A DNA stretch of 64,000 nucleotides from JABMQB01 sp963678235. Its GTDB lineage: Bacteria; Bacteroidota; Bacteroidia; Bacteroidales; Prolixibacteraceae. Shown piece after piece: positions 1 through 8,600 of the stretch; the first letter of the stretch is position 1; the number at the start of each line of letters is the position of its first letter. Below the pieces are notes generated by a model. The model had not been told where the DNA came from, did not search any database, and saw only the letters and a list, made by a program, of their open reading frames with translations. The stretch spans positions 4,154,001 to 4,218,000 of the forward strand of contig OY782766.1 of the NCBI GenBank assembly GCA_963678235.1, written 5' to 3'. The position numbers were made by a program, and so were the translations under genes.

Positions 1-185
1 TTTCATTAAAAAGCGAGGAAGAAAATGATGAAATAATCACGGAAACTTTGGCTAAAATTTTTGTCGACCAAAAAAAATATGATAAAGCAATTGATGCATT
101 TGAAAAATTATGTTTGAAGTTTCCAGAAAAAAATAGTTACTTTGCAGCCCAAATTGACGAAATAAATAAGATAAAAAACGAATAA
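1..185 (+). CDS. C-terminal end of a TPR-like protein (partial)
   Basis: An open frame runs in from before the window and stops with TAA at 183-185. The visible 60 or so residues include a helix-turn-helix stretch reading KKYDKAIDAFEKLCLKFPEK, which looks like the last tetratricopeptide repeat of a longer protein. The stop lies 10 bases before secG, so the two are probably co-transcribed. In many Bacteroidota a small TPR protein precedes secG. Its exact function cannot be read from this fragment. Confidence 0.6.
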   Translation, partial: SLKSEEENDEIITETLAKIFVDQKKYDKAIDAFEKLCLKFPEKNSYFAAQIDEINKIKNE

Positions 186-195
186 TCAGGAAGTC

Positions 196-567
196 ATGTA
201 TACACTAATAACAGTTTTAATTTTTATAGTTTGTGTCCTTTTAATTTTGATCGTTTTGGTTCAAAACTCAAAAGGTGGTGGTTTGGCAAGTAATTTTCAA
301 TCGTCAAACCAGGTAATGGGGGTTCGTAAAACCACCGATTTTTTAGAAAAAACAACTTGGGGATTAGCAGGGGCATTATTATTCTTAGCTGTTATTAGCT
401 CAGCTTTTATTGTAAGGGAAGAAGCAGGTGTTGACCAATCAAGGATTCAAAATGAAATTGAAAACGAAATTGATCCTAACCAGATTCCAAGTTTCCCAAC
501 AGCTACACCTGATGCGGCAACAACTACTCCTACTGCTGATGATGCAGGTGAAGGTGGTGCTGAATAG
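196..567 (+). CDS. secG: Preprotein translocase subunit SecG
   Basis: SecG is the small accessory subunit of the SecYEG channel, which exports unfolded proteins across the inner membrane. The 123 residues show two hydrophobic segments (about 1-23 and 55-73) joined by a cytoplasmic loop. That loop carries the family motif GGGLASNF near residues 27-34. A Thr/Ala/acid-rich tail (about 80-123) follows the second membrane segment; such extended tails are common in Bacteroidota SecG. The gene follows a TPR-like gene by 10 bases and ends just before a hairpin terminator. Confidence 0.93.
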   Translation: MYTLITVLIFIVCVLLILIVLVQNSKGGGLASNFQSSNQVMGVRKTTDFLEKTTWGLAGALLFLAVISSAFIVREEAGVDQSRIQNEIENEIDPNQIPSFPTATPDAATTTPTADDAGEGGAE

Positions 568-596
568 AGCAAGTTTAAATACGAATTAAGATATGG

Positions 597-631
597 AAAT
601 GCCGTCCTGTTTGGGGCGGCATTTTTCTTTT
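597..631 (+). terminator. Rho-independent terminator after secG
   Basis: The arms AAATGCCG (597-604) and CGGCATTT (617-624) form a stem around a 12-base loop. A T-rich run (TTTTTCTTTTT) follows. It sits 30 bases after the secG stop and separates secG from groESL. Confidence 0.8.
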
Positions 632-778
632 TAGCATATTTTCCTGTCACCATGACAGGGGAAGTGACAAGTGTGTAAGTTTAAATAAATCAATGCAATA
701 CAGCTATAAGACTAAGATTTTATTGCATTTTAAGTGTTAATTTGTCCATTAAATTGGGTTTGTCCAGTATGTTTCTTG

Positions 779-797
779 CTTGGCACAATATATGCAA
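779..797 (+). promoter_or_regulatory. Sigma-54-like -24/-12 promoter upstream of groES
   Basis: The sequence TTGGCACAATATATGCAA has GG (782-783) and GC (794-795) separated by exactly 10 bases, the invariant spacing of sigma-54 promoters. It matches the consensus TGGCAC-N5-TTGCA at all but one defined base. The inferred transcription start is near 807, about 40 bases before the groES ATG. No CIRCE inverted repeat (the HrcA operator) is visible in this leader. This is a sequence match only; an rpoN gene is not in the window. Confidence 0.5.
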
Positions 798-847
798 TTA
801 GCCTAGTCGGAAAAATTAAAAATGTTTAACAAATAAAATAGTTAAAA

Positions 848-1126
848 ATGGCAGATTTAAAAGGAAAAATCCTTGCAGGTAAAATCCTGGTTCAACCACA
901 AGAAGCTGAAGTTCAAACAGCAAGCGGAATTATTATTCCGGATTCAGCAAAGGAAAAACCACAAGTTGGTAAAGTTGTTATGGTTGGGGCAGATAAAAAA
1001 GATGAACCAATGGAACTTAAAGTTGGTGATGTGGTATTTTACGGAAAATACTCAGGTACTGAATTAAGTATTGATTCTACCGATTACTTGTTAATGTCGC
1101 AAAGCGATGTATTATTCATCCAATAA
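848..1126 (+). CDS. groES: Co-chaperonin GroES
   Basis: GroES is the heptameric lid that caps GroEL and encloses a folding substrate in the cytoplasm. The 92 residues match the usual 90-100 length. The mobile loop that docks on GroEL lies at about residues 20-34 and ends in the hydrophobic motif SGIIIPD. The segment DVVFYGKYSGTE is the characteristic dome/base strand. It is followed 24 bases later by groEL, the standard operon. The only promoter-like signal seen upstream is a sigma-54-like site at 779-797. Confidence 0.97.
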   Translation: MADLKGKILAGKILVQPQEAEVQTASGIIIPDSAKEKPQVGKVVMVGADKKDEPMELKVGDVVFYGKYSGTELSIDSTDYLLMSQSDVLFIQ

Positions 1127-1150
1127 TTAAAATCAAAAAAAGAAAATAAG

Positions 1151-2794
1151 ATGGCAAAGGAAATTAAATTCGATATTGAAGCACGTGATCTGCTAAAAAA
1201 TGGTGTTGACCAATTATCAAATGCTGTAAAGGTAACTTTGGGTCCTAAAGGCCGAAATGTTGTAATTGAGAAAAAATTTGGCGCACCACAAATCACAAAA
1301 GACGGTGTAACTGTTGCGAAAGAAATTGATTTGGAAGATGCATACGAAAACATAGGGGCGCAAATGGTAAAAGAGGTTGCTTCAAAAACTGGCGACGATG
1401 CTGGTGATGGAACAACTACTGCAACAGTATTGGCCCAGTCGATTGTCACCGTAGGATTAAAAAACGTTGCTGCTGGTGCAAATCCGATGGATTTGAAACG
1501 TGGTATTGACAAAGCAGTTGCTGCTGTTGTTAAAAGCCTGAAAGGTCAGTCGCAAAATGTGGGTGACGATTATGCAAAAATTGAATCTGTTGCAAAGGTT
1601 TCTGCAAATAACGATGAAACCATTGGTAAATTGATTGCCGAAGCAATGGAAAAAGTAAATAAAGAAGGGGTTATTACCATTGAAGAATCAAAAGGTACCG
1701 ATACTTACGTTGACGTTGTTGAAGGTATGCAGTTTGACAGGGGGTATATCTCTCCTTACTTTGTTACCGATGCTGAAAAAATGTTGGCAGACCTTGAAAA
1801 TCCATATATCCTGATTCACGACAAGAAAATCAGTACAATGAAAGACCTTCTTCCTGTATTGGAAGCAACTGCACAGTCTGGTCGTCCATTGATGATTATT
1901 GCTGAAGATGTAGATGGTGAAGCATTGGCTACTTTGGTAGTTAACCGCCTTCGTGGTTCGTTAAAAGTGTGTGCTGTTAAAGCTCCGGGATTTGGCGACA
2001 GAAGAAAAGAGATGTTGGAAGACCTTGCTATCCTTACAGGAGGAACAGTTATTACCGAAGAAAAAGGTATGAAACTGGAGCAGGCTACCATTGAAGACCT
2101 TGGACAAGCTGAGAAAATTACAGTTGATAAAGAAAATACAACTGTGGTGAATGGTGCTGGTGCCCAGGATGGAATTAGTGCCCGTGTTGCGCAAATCAAA
2201 TCTCAAATCGAAACCACAACATCAGATTACGACAAAGAGAAGTTACAGGAACGTTTAGCTAAACTAGCTGGTGGAGTAGCCGTAATTTATGTTGGTGCTG
2301 CTTCTGAAGTTGAGATGAAAGAGAAAAAAGACCGTGTGGATGATGCACTAAGTGCAACCCGTGCTGCTGTTGAAGAAGGAATCGTTCCAGGTGGTGGTGT
2401 AGCTTATATCCGTGCAACTGAAGCGCTTGCTGATGTCAAAGGGGACAACGATGATGAACAAACAGGAGTTGAAATCATCAAACGTGCTATCGAAGAACCT
2501 CTTCGCCAAATTGTTACCAATGCTGGTAAAGAAGGTGCTGTGGTAGTTCAAAAAGTAAAAGAAGGTAAAGGAGATTTTGGGTATAACGCCCGAATTGACG
2601 AATACCAAAACCTATTGGAAACTGGTGTTATTGATCCGGCAAAAGTAACTCGCGTGGCACTTGAAAATGCTGCATCAATTGCTGGAATGTTCTTAACAAC
2701 CGAATCGGTAATCGTGGAGAAAAAAGAAGATGCTCCGGCTATGCCAATGGGAGGTGGAGCTCCAGGAATGGGCGGAATGGGTGGAATGATGTAA
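1151..2794 (+). CDS. groEL: Chaperonin GroEL
   Basis: GroEL is the 60-kDa ATP-driven folding chamber. At 547 residues it has the normal length. The phosphate-binding loop DGTTT is at residues 86-90. The apical signature AAVEEGIVPGGG is present, as is the flexible Gly-Met tail at the C-terminus (GGMGGMM) that lies inside the cavity. The start is ATG at 1151, downstream of groES. A hairpin terminator follows the stop. The protein looks intact, with no unusual features. Confidence 0.98.
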   Translation: MAKEIKFDIEARDLLKNGVDQLSNAVKVTLGPKGRNVVIEKKFGAPQITKDGVTVAKEIDLEDAYENIGAQMVKEVASKTGDDAGDGTTTATVLAQSIVTVGLKNVAAGANPMDLKRGIDKAVAAVVKSLKGQSQNVGDDYAKIESVAKVSANNDETIGKLIAEAMEKVNKEGVITIEESKGTDTYVDVVEGMQFDRGYISPYFVTDAEKMLADLENPYILIHDKKISTMKDLLPVLEATAQSGRPLMIIAEDVDGEALATLVVNRLRGSLKVCAVKAPGFGDRRKEMLEDLAILTGGTVITEEKGMKLEQATIEDLGQAEKITVDKENTTVVNGAGAQDGISARVAQIKSQIETTTSDYDKEKLQERLAKLAGGVAVIYVGAASEVEMKEKKDRVDDALSATRAAVEEGIVPGGGVAYIRATEALADVKGDNDDEQTGVEIIKRAIEEPLRQIVTNAGKEGAVVVQKVKEGKGDFGYNARIDEYQNLLETGVIDPAKVTRVALENAASIAGMFLTTESVIVEKKEDAPAMPMGGGAPGMGGMGGMM

Positions 2795-2820
2795 TATCAA
2801 CCACAAATAATATATCAAAG

Positions 2821-2852
2821 GCCTTTGCATTCAGTTGTAAAGGCTTTTTTTT
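2821..2852 (+). terminator. Rho-independent terminator after groEL
   Basis: The arms GCCTTT (2821-2826) and AAAGGC (2839-2844) enclose a 12-base loop and are followed by eight T residues (2845-2852). It closes the groES-groEL operon. Confidence 0.85.
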
Positions 2853-2983
2853 GCGAATTACGTCCCTCCTTGCATTTGTAAATACTGATTTTTATCACAG
2901 GCTGCTGTAAAACACTTGAGTGGCTTTGTGTAATGTTCAGATAGACAGCAATATACAAAATAGTAAATATTGGATAAAACCCA

Positions 2984-3012
2984 TTGCAGGAATATTTTCG
3001 CATATACCTTTG
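2984..3012 (+). promoter_or_regulatory. Bacteroidota-type promoter of gdhA
   Basis: TTG (2984-2986), an 18-base spacer and TACCTTTG (3005-3012) match the Bacteroidota housekeeping consensus (-33 TTTG, -7 TAnnTTTG). The predicted transcription start lies about 20 bases before the ATG at 3039. This also supports that ATG over an upstream in-frame TTG at 2970, which would lie before the promoter. Confidence 0.6.
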
Positions 3013-3038
3013 TGCCTTTATTTTTAATCGATATTAAA

Positions 3039-4373
3039 ATGAGAACAGACTTAAATGAATTCATGGAGGAGCTGAAAATCAGTACTCCAAGACAATACGA
3101 GTTTCATCAGGCAGTGGAAGAAGTAGTGGGTTCAGTTTGGGATTACTATATACAGAATCCGAGATATGTGAAGGCGAATATTTTGGAGCGGATGGCTGTT
3201 CCGGAACGAACAATCATTTTTAGGGTACCTTGGGTCGATGACAAAGGTGACGTTAATGTTAATACCGGCTATCGGGTTGAATTTAACTCGGCATTGGGTC
3301 CATACAAAGGAGGTTTGCGTTTCCATTCAAGTGTGAACCTGAGTATCCTTAAATTTTTAGGTTTTGAACAGACTTTTAAAAACAGCCTGACTACACTTCC
3401 AATGGGCGGAGGAAAAGGAGGCTCTAATTTCAGCCCAAAGGGAAAAACGGACAATGAAATCATGAGGTTTTGCCAATCGTTCATGAGTGAACTTTATCGG
3501 CATATTGGTCCAAATACTGATGCCCCGGCAGGAGATATTGGTGTTGGAGGCCGAGAAATTGGTTATTTGTTCGGGCAGTATAAACGATTAAAAAACGAAT
3601 TTAGCGGGATACTCACCGGAAAAGGGTTGAATTGGGGAGGTAGCCTGGTAAGACCCGAAGCCACAGGATATGGGGCAGTTTATTTTGCTCAGCATATGCT
3701 TCATCATTTAGGGAAAGATGTGGATGGGTTAACCTTTGCCGTTTCAGGGTTTGGAAACGTTTCATGGGGCGCAATTCTAAAAATAAATGAGCTTGGAGGC
3801 AAGGTTGTGACCATCTCTGGTCCCGATGGATATATTTATGATAAAGATGGGATATCGGGCGAAAAAGTGGATTATATTTTGGACTTAAGGGCGACAAATA
3901 ATGATGTGGTGGAACCCTATGCCGAGAAATTTGGTGCTGAGTTTATTCCGGGAAAACGTCCATGGGAGGTGAAATGCGATGTGGCAATACCCTGTGCAAC
4001 TGAAAATGAATTGAACATTGACGATGCGAAAGAACTGGTGAAACATGGTTGTTTTTTATTGGCTGAAGCATCTAACATGGGTTGCACTGCCGAAGCTGTC
4101 GATTTTCTGGTCGAGAACATTAGTTATGCACCCGGAAAAGCAGTGAATGCGGGAGGGGTTGCAGTTTCGGGTTTAGAAATGACCCAAAATAGCATGCGAA
4201 TGAATTGGTCGGCACCCGAAGTGGATGAAAAACTGCAGGTGATTATGAGAAATATTCACGAAACCTGTGTTCAATATGGTGGCAATGGCAAGCGTATTAA
4301 TTATGTGAATGGGGCAAATATTGGTGGATTTGTAAAAGTTGCAGATGCAATGCTTGCCCAGGGAATCGTTTAA
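3039..4373 (+). CDS. gdhA: Glutamate dehydrogenase (hexameric)
   Basis: This enzyme makes L-glutamate from 2-oxoglutarate and ammonia with NAD(P)H, linking carbon and nitrogen metabolism. From the ATG at 3039 it has 444 residues, typical of the small hexameric class. The substrate-binding and catalytic segment PMGGGKGGSNF places the catalytic lysine at residue 126. The Rossmann fold begins at FAVSGFGNVSWGA. The conserved C-terminal SGLEMTQNSMR segment is present. It is a single gene with its own promoter (2984-3012) and terminator. Cofactor preference cannot be read with confidence. Confidence 0.95.
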   Translation: MRTDLNEFMEELKISTPRQYEFHQAVEEVVGSVWDYYIQNPRYVKANILERMAVPERTIIFRVPWVDDKGDVNVNTGYRVEFNSALGPYKGGLRFHSSVNLSILKFLGFEQTFKNSLTTLPMGGGKGGSNFSPKGKTDNEIMRFCQSFMSELYRHIGPNTDAPAGDIGVGGREIGYLFGQYKRLKNEFSGILTGKGLNWGGSLVRPEATGYGAVYFAQHMLHHLGKDVDGLTFAVSGFGNVSWGAILKINELGGKVVTISGPDGYIYDKDGISGEKVDYILDLRATNNDVVEPYAEKFGAEFIPGKRPWEVKCDVAIPCATENELNIDDAKELVKHGCFLLAEASNMGCTAEAVDFLVENISYAPGKAVNAGGVAVSGLEMTQNSMRMNWSAPEVDEKLQVIMRNIHETCVQYGGNGKRINYVNGANIGGFVKVADAMLAQGIV

Positions 4374-4392
4374 AGTTTTGTATTTACATATG

Positions 4393-4424
4393 AAAGCCCA
4401 TCATTTGGTGGGCTTTTCTTTTTT
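4393..4424 (+). terminator. Terminator after gdhA, overlapping the tatD promoter region
   Basis: The arms AAAGCCCA (4393-4400) and TGGGCTTT (4409-4416) enclose an 8-base loop and are followed by a TCTTTTTT run. The hairpin loop also holds the TTTG that could serve as the -33 element for tatD. Confidence 0.85.
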
Positions 4425-4437
4425 ATCCCTATTTTTG
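4404..4437 (+). promoter_or_regulatory. Bacteroidota-type promoter of tatD
   Basis: TTTG (4404-4407) and TATTTTTG (4430-4437) are separated by 22 bases, near the upper limit of the accepted spacing. The -7 match is exact. The ATG start of tatD is 18 bases downstream. Confidence 0.5.
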
Positions 4438-4455
4438 CAGTAATTATTATTGTAC

Positions 4456-5223
4456 ATGATGCTTATAGATTCTCATTCCCATATATATGCCGAAGAATTT
4501 GACAATGATCTTCCGGAAGTAATTTTACGTGCACAGAAAGCTGGAGTTGGCAAAATTATTTTGCCAAATATTGATTCCGGCTCAACACAACGAATGCTTG
4601 ATGTTTGTAAAACCTATGAAGATATTTGTTATCCACTGATCGGATTGCACCCAACTTCGGTAAATGAAAATTATCAGCGTGAATTGCAGGATGTTGAAAT
4701 GTGGCTCGGAAAAGAAAAGTTTTATGGCATAGGTGAAATAGGGATAGACCTATATTGGGATAAAACTTATTTAAAGGAGCAACAAGTTGCACTGGAATAT
4801 CAATTAGATTTAGCAATAAACAACGACTTACCTGTGGTAATCCATGTGCGCGATTCATTTCAAGAAACCTTTGAAGTTATTGAAGAAAAACAAAAGGGGA
4901 AGTTAAATGGGATATTTCATTGTTTCTCGGGTGACGTAAATGATGCAAATAGAATAATTGATTTAGGTTTTAAAATTGGAATAGGAGGGGTGGTTACTTT
5001 TAAAAACAGTAATTTGAGGGATGTTTTAAAGGAGGTTGACATCCATCATTTGGTATTGGAAACCGATTCACCATATTTGGCACCGGTCCCATTTCGAGGG
5101 AAAAGAAATGAAAGTGCTTATTTGGCGCTGGTTGCAGAAACAATTGCAAATGTGTATCAGCTACCTGTTGATCAGGTTGCGAAGATAACTACTAATAATG
5201 TAAATAAACTGTTTAACCTTTAA
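4456..5223 (+). CDS. tatD: TatD-family metal-dependent deoxyribonuclease
   Basis: This is a TIM-barrel hydrolase of the TatD family (also annotated YcfH/YjjV), a cytoplasmic Mg-dependent 3'-5' DNase implicated in DNA repair. The 255 residues show the metal-binding N-terminal DSHSH motif (residues 5-9). The central GEIGIDLYW glutamate, a VIHVRD histidine, HCFSG and the final ETDSPYLAP aspartate are also present. Two adjacent ATG codons (4456 and 4459) are possible starts. It is followed 9 bases later by an asparaginase gene, probably co-transcribed. Confidence 0.9.
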   Translation: MMLIDSHSHIYAEEFDNDLPEVILRAQKAGVGKIILPNIDSGSTQRMLDVCKTYEDICYPLIGLHPTSVNENYQRELQDVEMWLGKEKFYGIGEIGIDLYWDKTYLKEQQVALEYQLDLAINNDLPVVIHVRDSFQETFEVIEEKQKGKLNGIFHCFSGDVNDANRIIDLGFKIGIGGVVTFKNSNLRDVLKEVDIHHLVLETDSPYLAPVPFRGKRNESAYLALVAETIANVYQLPVDQVAKITTNNVNKLFNL

Positions 5224-5232
5224 GCTGGGGAA

Positions 5233-6276
5233 ATGGCAAATTCAAATAAAATAAAACCGGCAGTATTAATTATATACACAGGTGGAACTATTGGAATGGT
5301 TCACCGTCCCGAATCAGGCAGTTTAGCCCCCATGAAGTTCGAACAAATTATTGACGAAGTTCCTGAATTAAAAAAATTTGGGTATACCATAAAAACAGTC
5401 ACATTTAATCCACCAATTGATTCTTCAAACATCACTACCAAAATTTGGAAAAGGTTAGCCAATACGATTCAAAGAAATTATAATAATTTCGACGGTTTTG
5501 TTATCCTTCACGGGACCGATACAATGGCATACACTGCATCGGCCTTAAGTTATATGTTTGAGAATCTTGACAAACCGGTTATTTTAACGGGCTCTCAATT
5601 ACCCATTGGGACACTTCGAACAGACGGTAAAGAAAACCTGATTACTGCGGTTGAAATAGCAGCAGAAAAAAATAATGGGAGGTCAATGGTGCCGGAAGTG
5701 TGTATTTATTTTGATTTTAAATTATTCAGGGGAAACAGGACTGTAAAGAAAGATTCGGAGAATTTTAGTGCCTTTGAATCCCGAAACTACCATTCGTTGG
5801 CTATTGCCGGTATCGGTATTAAATATTTTACAGAATATATCCATTATCCTTCCAACAAAGGTATTTTAAAGGTGAATACCAGTTTTGATGAGCACGTGGC
5901 TATTTTAAAATTTTTCCCTGGTATGAACCAGTCTGTTTTTAATTCTATTTTTGAGATCCCGGGGCTGAAAGGTATTGTTTTAGAATCGTTTGGGTCAGGA
6001 AATGTCCCAACAACACCATGGCTAGGGCGAAGTCTGAGGAAAGCCATAAAGAAAGGTATTATCATTGTAAATGTTTCGCAATGCGTAGGTGGAAGGGTAA
6101 CAATGGGCCAATACGAAACAAGTCTGAAATTGGTAACTGCCGGTGTTGTTTCAGGAGAAGATATGACCACCGAAGCTGCAATTACAAAGCTTATGTTCCT
6201 TTTGGGGCAGGGATTAAAACCTTCTGAAATTAAAATGCATATGCGAAAGAATTTAAGTGGTGAAATTAGTGAATAG
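5233..6276 (+). CDS. ansA: Type I (cytoplasmic) L-asparaginase
   Basis: The enzyme hydrolyses L-asparagine to aspartate and ammonia. The 347 residues lack a signal peptide, which fits the cytoplasmic type I class. The first catalytic-threonine motif TGGTIGM starts at residue 16. The second motif HGTDTM lies near residue 97. An aspartate-ammonia ligase that makes asparagine is also in this window (41.1 kb), so both directions of asparagine metabolism are encoded. It lies 9 bases after tatD. Confidence 0.92.
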   Translation: MANSNKIKPAVLIIYTGGTIGMVHRPESGSLAPMKFEQIIDEVPELKKFGYTIKTVTFNPPIDSSNITTKIWKRLANTIQRNYNNFDGFVILHGTDTMAYTASALSYMFENLDKPVILTGSQLPIGTLRTDGKENLITAVEIAAEKNNGRSMVPEVCIYFDFKLFRGNRTVKKDSENFSAFESRNYHSLAIAGIGIKYFTEYIHYPSNKGILKVNTSFDEHVAILKFFPGMNQSVFNSIFEIPGLKGIVLESFGSGNVPTTPWLGRSLRKAIKKGIIIVNVSQCVGGRVTMGQYETSLKLVTAGVVSGEDMTTEAAITKLMFLLGQGLKPSEIKMHMRKNLSGEISE

Positions 6277-6346
6277 CCGTACCTATTTTCACATTTTTTT
6301 TGTAATTTGCGAACCGTTTATTTCCAGGATGCCGGAAATGTAATAA

Positions 6347-6433
6347 GGAGAGGTGCAGGAGTGGCTTAACTGGCACGCCTGGAAAGCGTGTGTTCCGGGA
6401 ACGGGACCGGGGGTTCGAATCCCCCTCTCTCCG
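6347..6433 (+). tRNA. tRNA-Ser (anticodon GGA)
   Basis: The 87-base gene folds as a class II tRNA. The acceptor arms are GGAGAGG (6347-6353) and TCTCTCC (6426-6432). The anticodon stem CACGC/GCGTG encloses the loop CTGGAAA with anticodon GGA. A long variable arm is present, and the T arm is GGGGG-TTCGAAT-CCCCC. The discriminator base is G, as expected for serine. The 3' CCA is not encoded, so it would be added after transcription. Confidence 0.96.
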
Positions 6434-6565
6434 CAATTTTGGCGAGAAATAAATTAATGGGAAAGCATAAATTAATGGTGTTAATTGGTCGATTGCCTTA
6501 TTTGGACTGGATGCAAATAAGGTTTTCAACTAAATGATTAGTTCTTTTAATGATTAGTAAGATAA

Positions 6566-6583
6566 CAGGCACGAAATTTGTTA
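6566..6583 (+). promoter_or_regulatory. Sigma-54-like promoter upstream of exbB
   Basis: AGGCACGAAATTTGTT has GG (6568-6569) and GT (6580-6581) separated by 10 bases. It matches TGGCACG-N4-TTGCA except for the first base and the -12 C, which is T. It lies about 113 bases before the exbB ATG. A closely similar site precedes the paralogous solitary exbD at 21408. Confidence 0.4.
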
Positions 6584-6693
6584 ATGCTTAACGTTCATTA
6601 ATATAAAGTGAGGCATTTGAAACGATTATTAATAAAATAACTATAAATCAAAATTTAAATCAAGGAGATTATTAATTAAAATTCAAATCAATT

Positions 6694-7512
6694 ATGAAAA
6701 GACTATTCGCGTTAATAGCAGTTTTTGGGATGCTTGTATTCGGAGCATCGAACACTGTAGTTGCCCAGGATCAGACCGACGAAGCAACTGAACAAGCAGT
6801 CGACTCAACCGCAACTAGTGAGGTTGATTTAGCCGTTGACTCTGAAGAGCAAGCATTTGCAGAAGCTGAAGAAGGGAGATCATTCCACAATGAATTAAAG
6901 AAACAATTTATCGATGGTGGACCGGTATTTATGTCGTTTGTATTAATCGCATTAATCCTCGGATTGGCATTTGCAATTGAAAGGGTTCTTTACTTAAACC
7001 TAGCTACAACAAATACTAAAAAACTATTAGCTAATGTTGAAGATGCATTGGATAATGGAGGTCTCGAAGCAGCAAAAGAAGTTTGTCGTAATACACGCGG
7101 ACCTGTTGCAAGTATCTTCTACCAAGGTCTGGAAAGATCAGACGAAGGTATGGAAGTTGTTGAAAAATCAATCGTTTCTTACGGTGGTGTTCAAGCAGGT
7201 TTGTTAGAAAGAAACTTGAGCTGGTTGGCATTGTTTATTGCTGTTGCCCCGATGCTTGGTTTCATGGGAACAGTTATTGGTATGATCGGTGCATTTAACG
7301 CTATCGAGGTAGCTGGTGACATTTCCCCTACTCTAGTGGCAGGAGGTATTAAAGTTGCACTTATTACAACCGTAACCGGTCTTATTGTAGCAATTATCCT
7401 TCAATTCTTCTATAATTACTGTGTAAGTAAAATCGATGCTATCGTAAACAGCATGGAAGATGCTTCTATTTCACTTGTAGATATTTTAGTAAAACATAAC
7501 CATAAAAAATAA
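6694..7512 (+). CDS. exbB: ExbB/TolQ/MotA-family proton channel protein
   Basis: ExbB-type proteins form the pentameric inner-membrane part of TonB energising motors and use the proton gradient to drive outer-membrane uptake. The 272-residue protein has an N-terminal signal-like segment (about 1-24). An acidic Glu/Asp-rich linker (about 25-65) follows, then the three-helix MotA_ExbB core with membrane segments near 78-100, 170-190 and 215-235. The signal-plus-linker extension is common in Bacteroidota. It is the first gene of an operon with a membrane protein and two exbD genes. Whether it serves TonB or another system is not shown by sequence. Confidence 0.88.
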   Translation: MKRLFALIAVFGMLVFGASNTVVAQDQTDEATEQAVDSTATSEVDLAVDSEEQAFAEAEEGRSFHNELKKQFIDGGPVFMSFVLIALILGLAFAIERVLYLNLATTNTKKLLANVEDALDNGGLEAAKEVCRNTRGPVASIFYQGLERSDEGMEVVEKSIVSYGGVQAGLLERNLSWLALFIAVAPMLGFMGTVIGMIGAFNAIEVAGDISPTLVAGGIKVALITTVTGLIVAIILQFFYNYCVSKIDAIVNSMEDASISLVDILVKHNHKK

Positions 7513-7524
7513 ACCGTACAGATT

Positions 7525-7986
7525 ATGACTAAATTAGGAAGATTAATGACCATAGTATTATGGGTTCTTCTGGTAGTTTCAGCTGTACTGGTAGTTTCTT
7601 TAATGGTGAACATTAATGCTGAAAATGACGCTGATCCTACCATGCTTGGTTGGATTGATACAAACCTCGTATGGGCTTATATACTTGTAGGACTAGGAGC
7701 TGGTATCGCTGTTATTTTTTCATTGATGCATACCTTTACAGATGCCGCAGCGGCTAAACAAGGCCTGATATCCCTGGTATTTATGGTTATTGTATTCGGG
7801 ATTGCCTATGTATTGGCAAGCGATGCTATTCCAACATTTGTTGGTGTTGAGAAATACATTGCAGACGGAACATTAACACCAAAAGTATCAAAATTGGTAG
7901 GAACCGGACTTTATGCAACCTATATTATGCTATTTCTGGCAATATTAGGAATTGCAGGTTCATCGGTTACCAAATTGTTTAAATAG
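7525..7986 (+). CDS. Four-helix membrane protein in the ExbB/ExbD operon
   Basis: I do not recognise a named family for this 153-residue protein. It has four hydrophobic segments (about 10-28, 48-70, 80-100 and 128-150) with short loops. It sits between exbB (12-base gap) and exbD (33-base gap), so it is almost certainly part of the same complex or its assembly. An unnamed membrane protein at this position occurs in other Bacteroidota exb operons, to my knowledge. Its role is unproven. Confidence 0.7.
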   Translation: MTKLGRLMTIVLWVLLVVSAVLVVSLMVNINAENDADPTMLGWIDTNLVWAYILVGLGAGIAVIFSLMHTFTDAAAAKQGLISLVFMVIVFGIAYVLASDAIPTFVGVEKYIADGTLTPKVSKLVGTGLYATYIMLFLAILGIAGSSVTKLFK

Positions 7987-8019
7987 TTTATTTGTGGTTT
8001 AAAAACAGGAGAAAAAATT

Positions 8020-8598
8020 ATGGCAAAAAGAGTACCTGAAGTACCAGGAGCATCGTTAGCTGATATAGCATTTATGTTGCTTATCTTCTTCCTTGTTACA
8101 ACCACAATGGACGTTGACAGTGGATTACGTCGTGTATTACCACCTATGCCACCTGAAGAGATTGAGGACACTCCTCCGATTAACGAGAGGAACGTATTTG
8201 TTGTTTTGGTTGACCAGAGCAACAGGTTAATGGTTGAAGGTGCGATAATGAACAATGTTGAAGACCTTCGCGAAAAAGCGAAAGAATTCCTCGATATTTC
8301 AGCAACCGGTGATGACCAACCCGAAAAAATAAGGGAAGAAATACCTTATTTTGGGGAAATAACGGTTAATAAAAATGCGGTAATATCTTTATGGAACGAT
8401 GTTGGTACTCAATATGGGATGTACGTAGCTGTTCAAAACGAACTAGTTGGTGCTATTAACGAGTTGAGGGATGAACTTGCAAGAAGCAAGTTCGGAAAAC
8501 CTTACGAAAGCCTGGATGAAGATAAACAAAGGGCTATACGTGATATTTATCCTCAGAAAATTTCTGAGGCTGAACCTAAAAAAGTAGGAGGAAGGTAG
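8020..8598 (+). CDS. exbD: ExbD/TolR-family biopolymer transport protein, copy 1
   Basis: ExbD has one N-terminal membrane helix, whose aspartate carries protons, and a periplasmic domain that engages TonB. Here the helix lies at about residues 11-32, and its start SLADIAFMLLIFFLV contains the conserved Asp. The 192-residue length and the periplasmic segment SLWNDVGTQYGMYV are typical of the long Bacteroidota ExbD subtype. The next gene, a second exbD, begins two bases after the stop. A near-duplicate lies 13 kb away at 21408-21980. Confidence 0.9.
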   Translation: MAKRVPEVPGASLADIAFMLLIFFLVTTTMDVDSGLRRVLPPMPPEEIEDTPPINERNVFVVLVDQSNRLMVEGAIMNNVEDLREKAKEFLDISATGDDQPEKIREEIPYFGEITVNKNAVISLWNDVGTQYGMYVAVQNELVGAINELRDELARSKFGKPYESLDEDKQRAIRDIYPQKISEAEPKKVGGR

Positions 8599-8600
8599 TT

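Noticed and set aside
568..847. CIRCE operator (HrcA site) before groES
   Set aside because: No TTAGCACTC-N9-GAGTGCTAA-like repeat is present in the leader.
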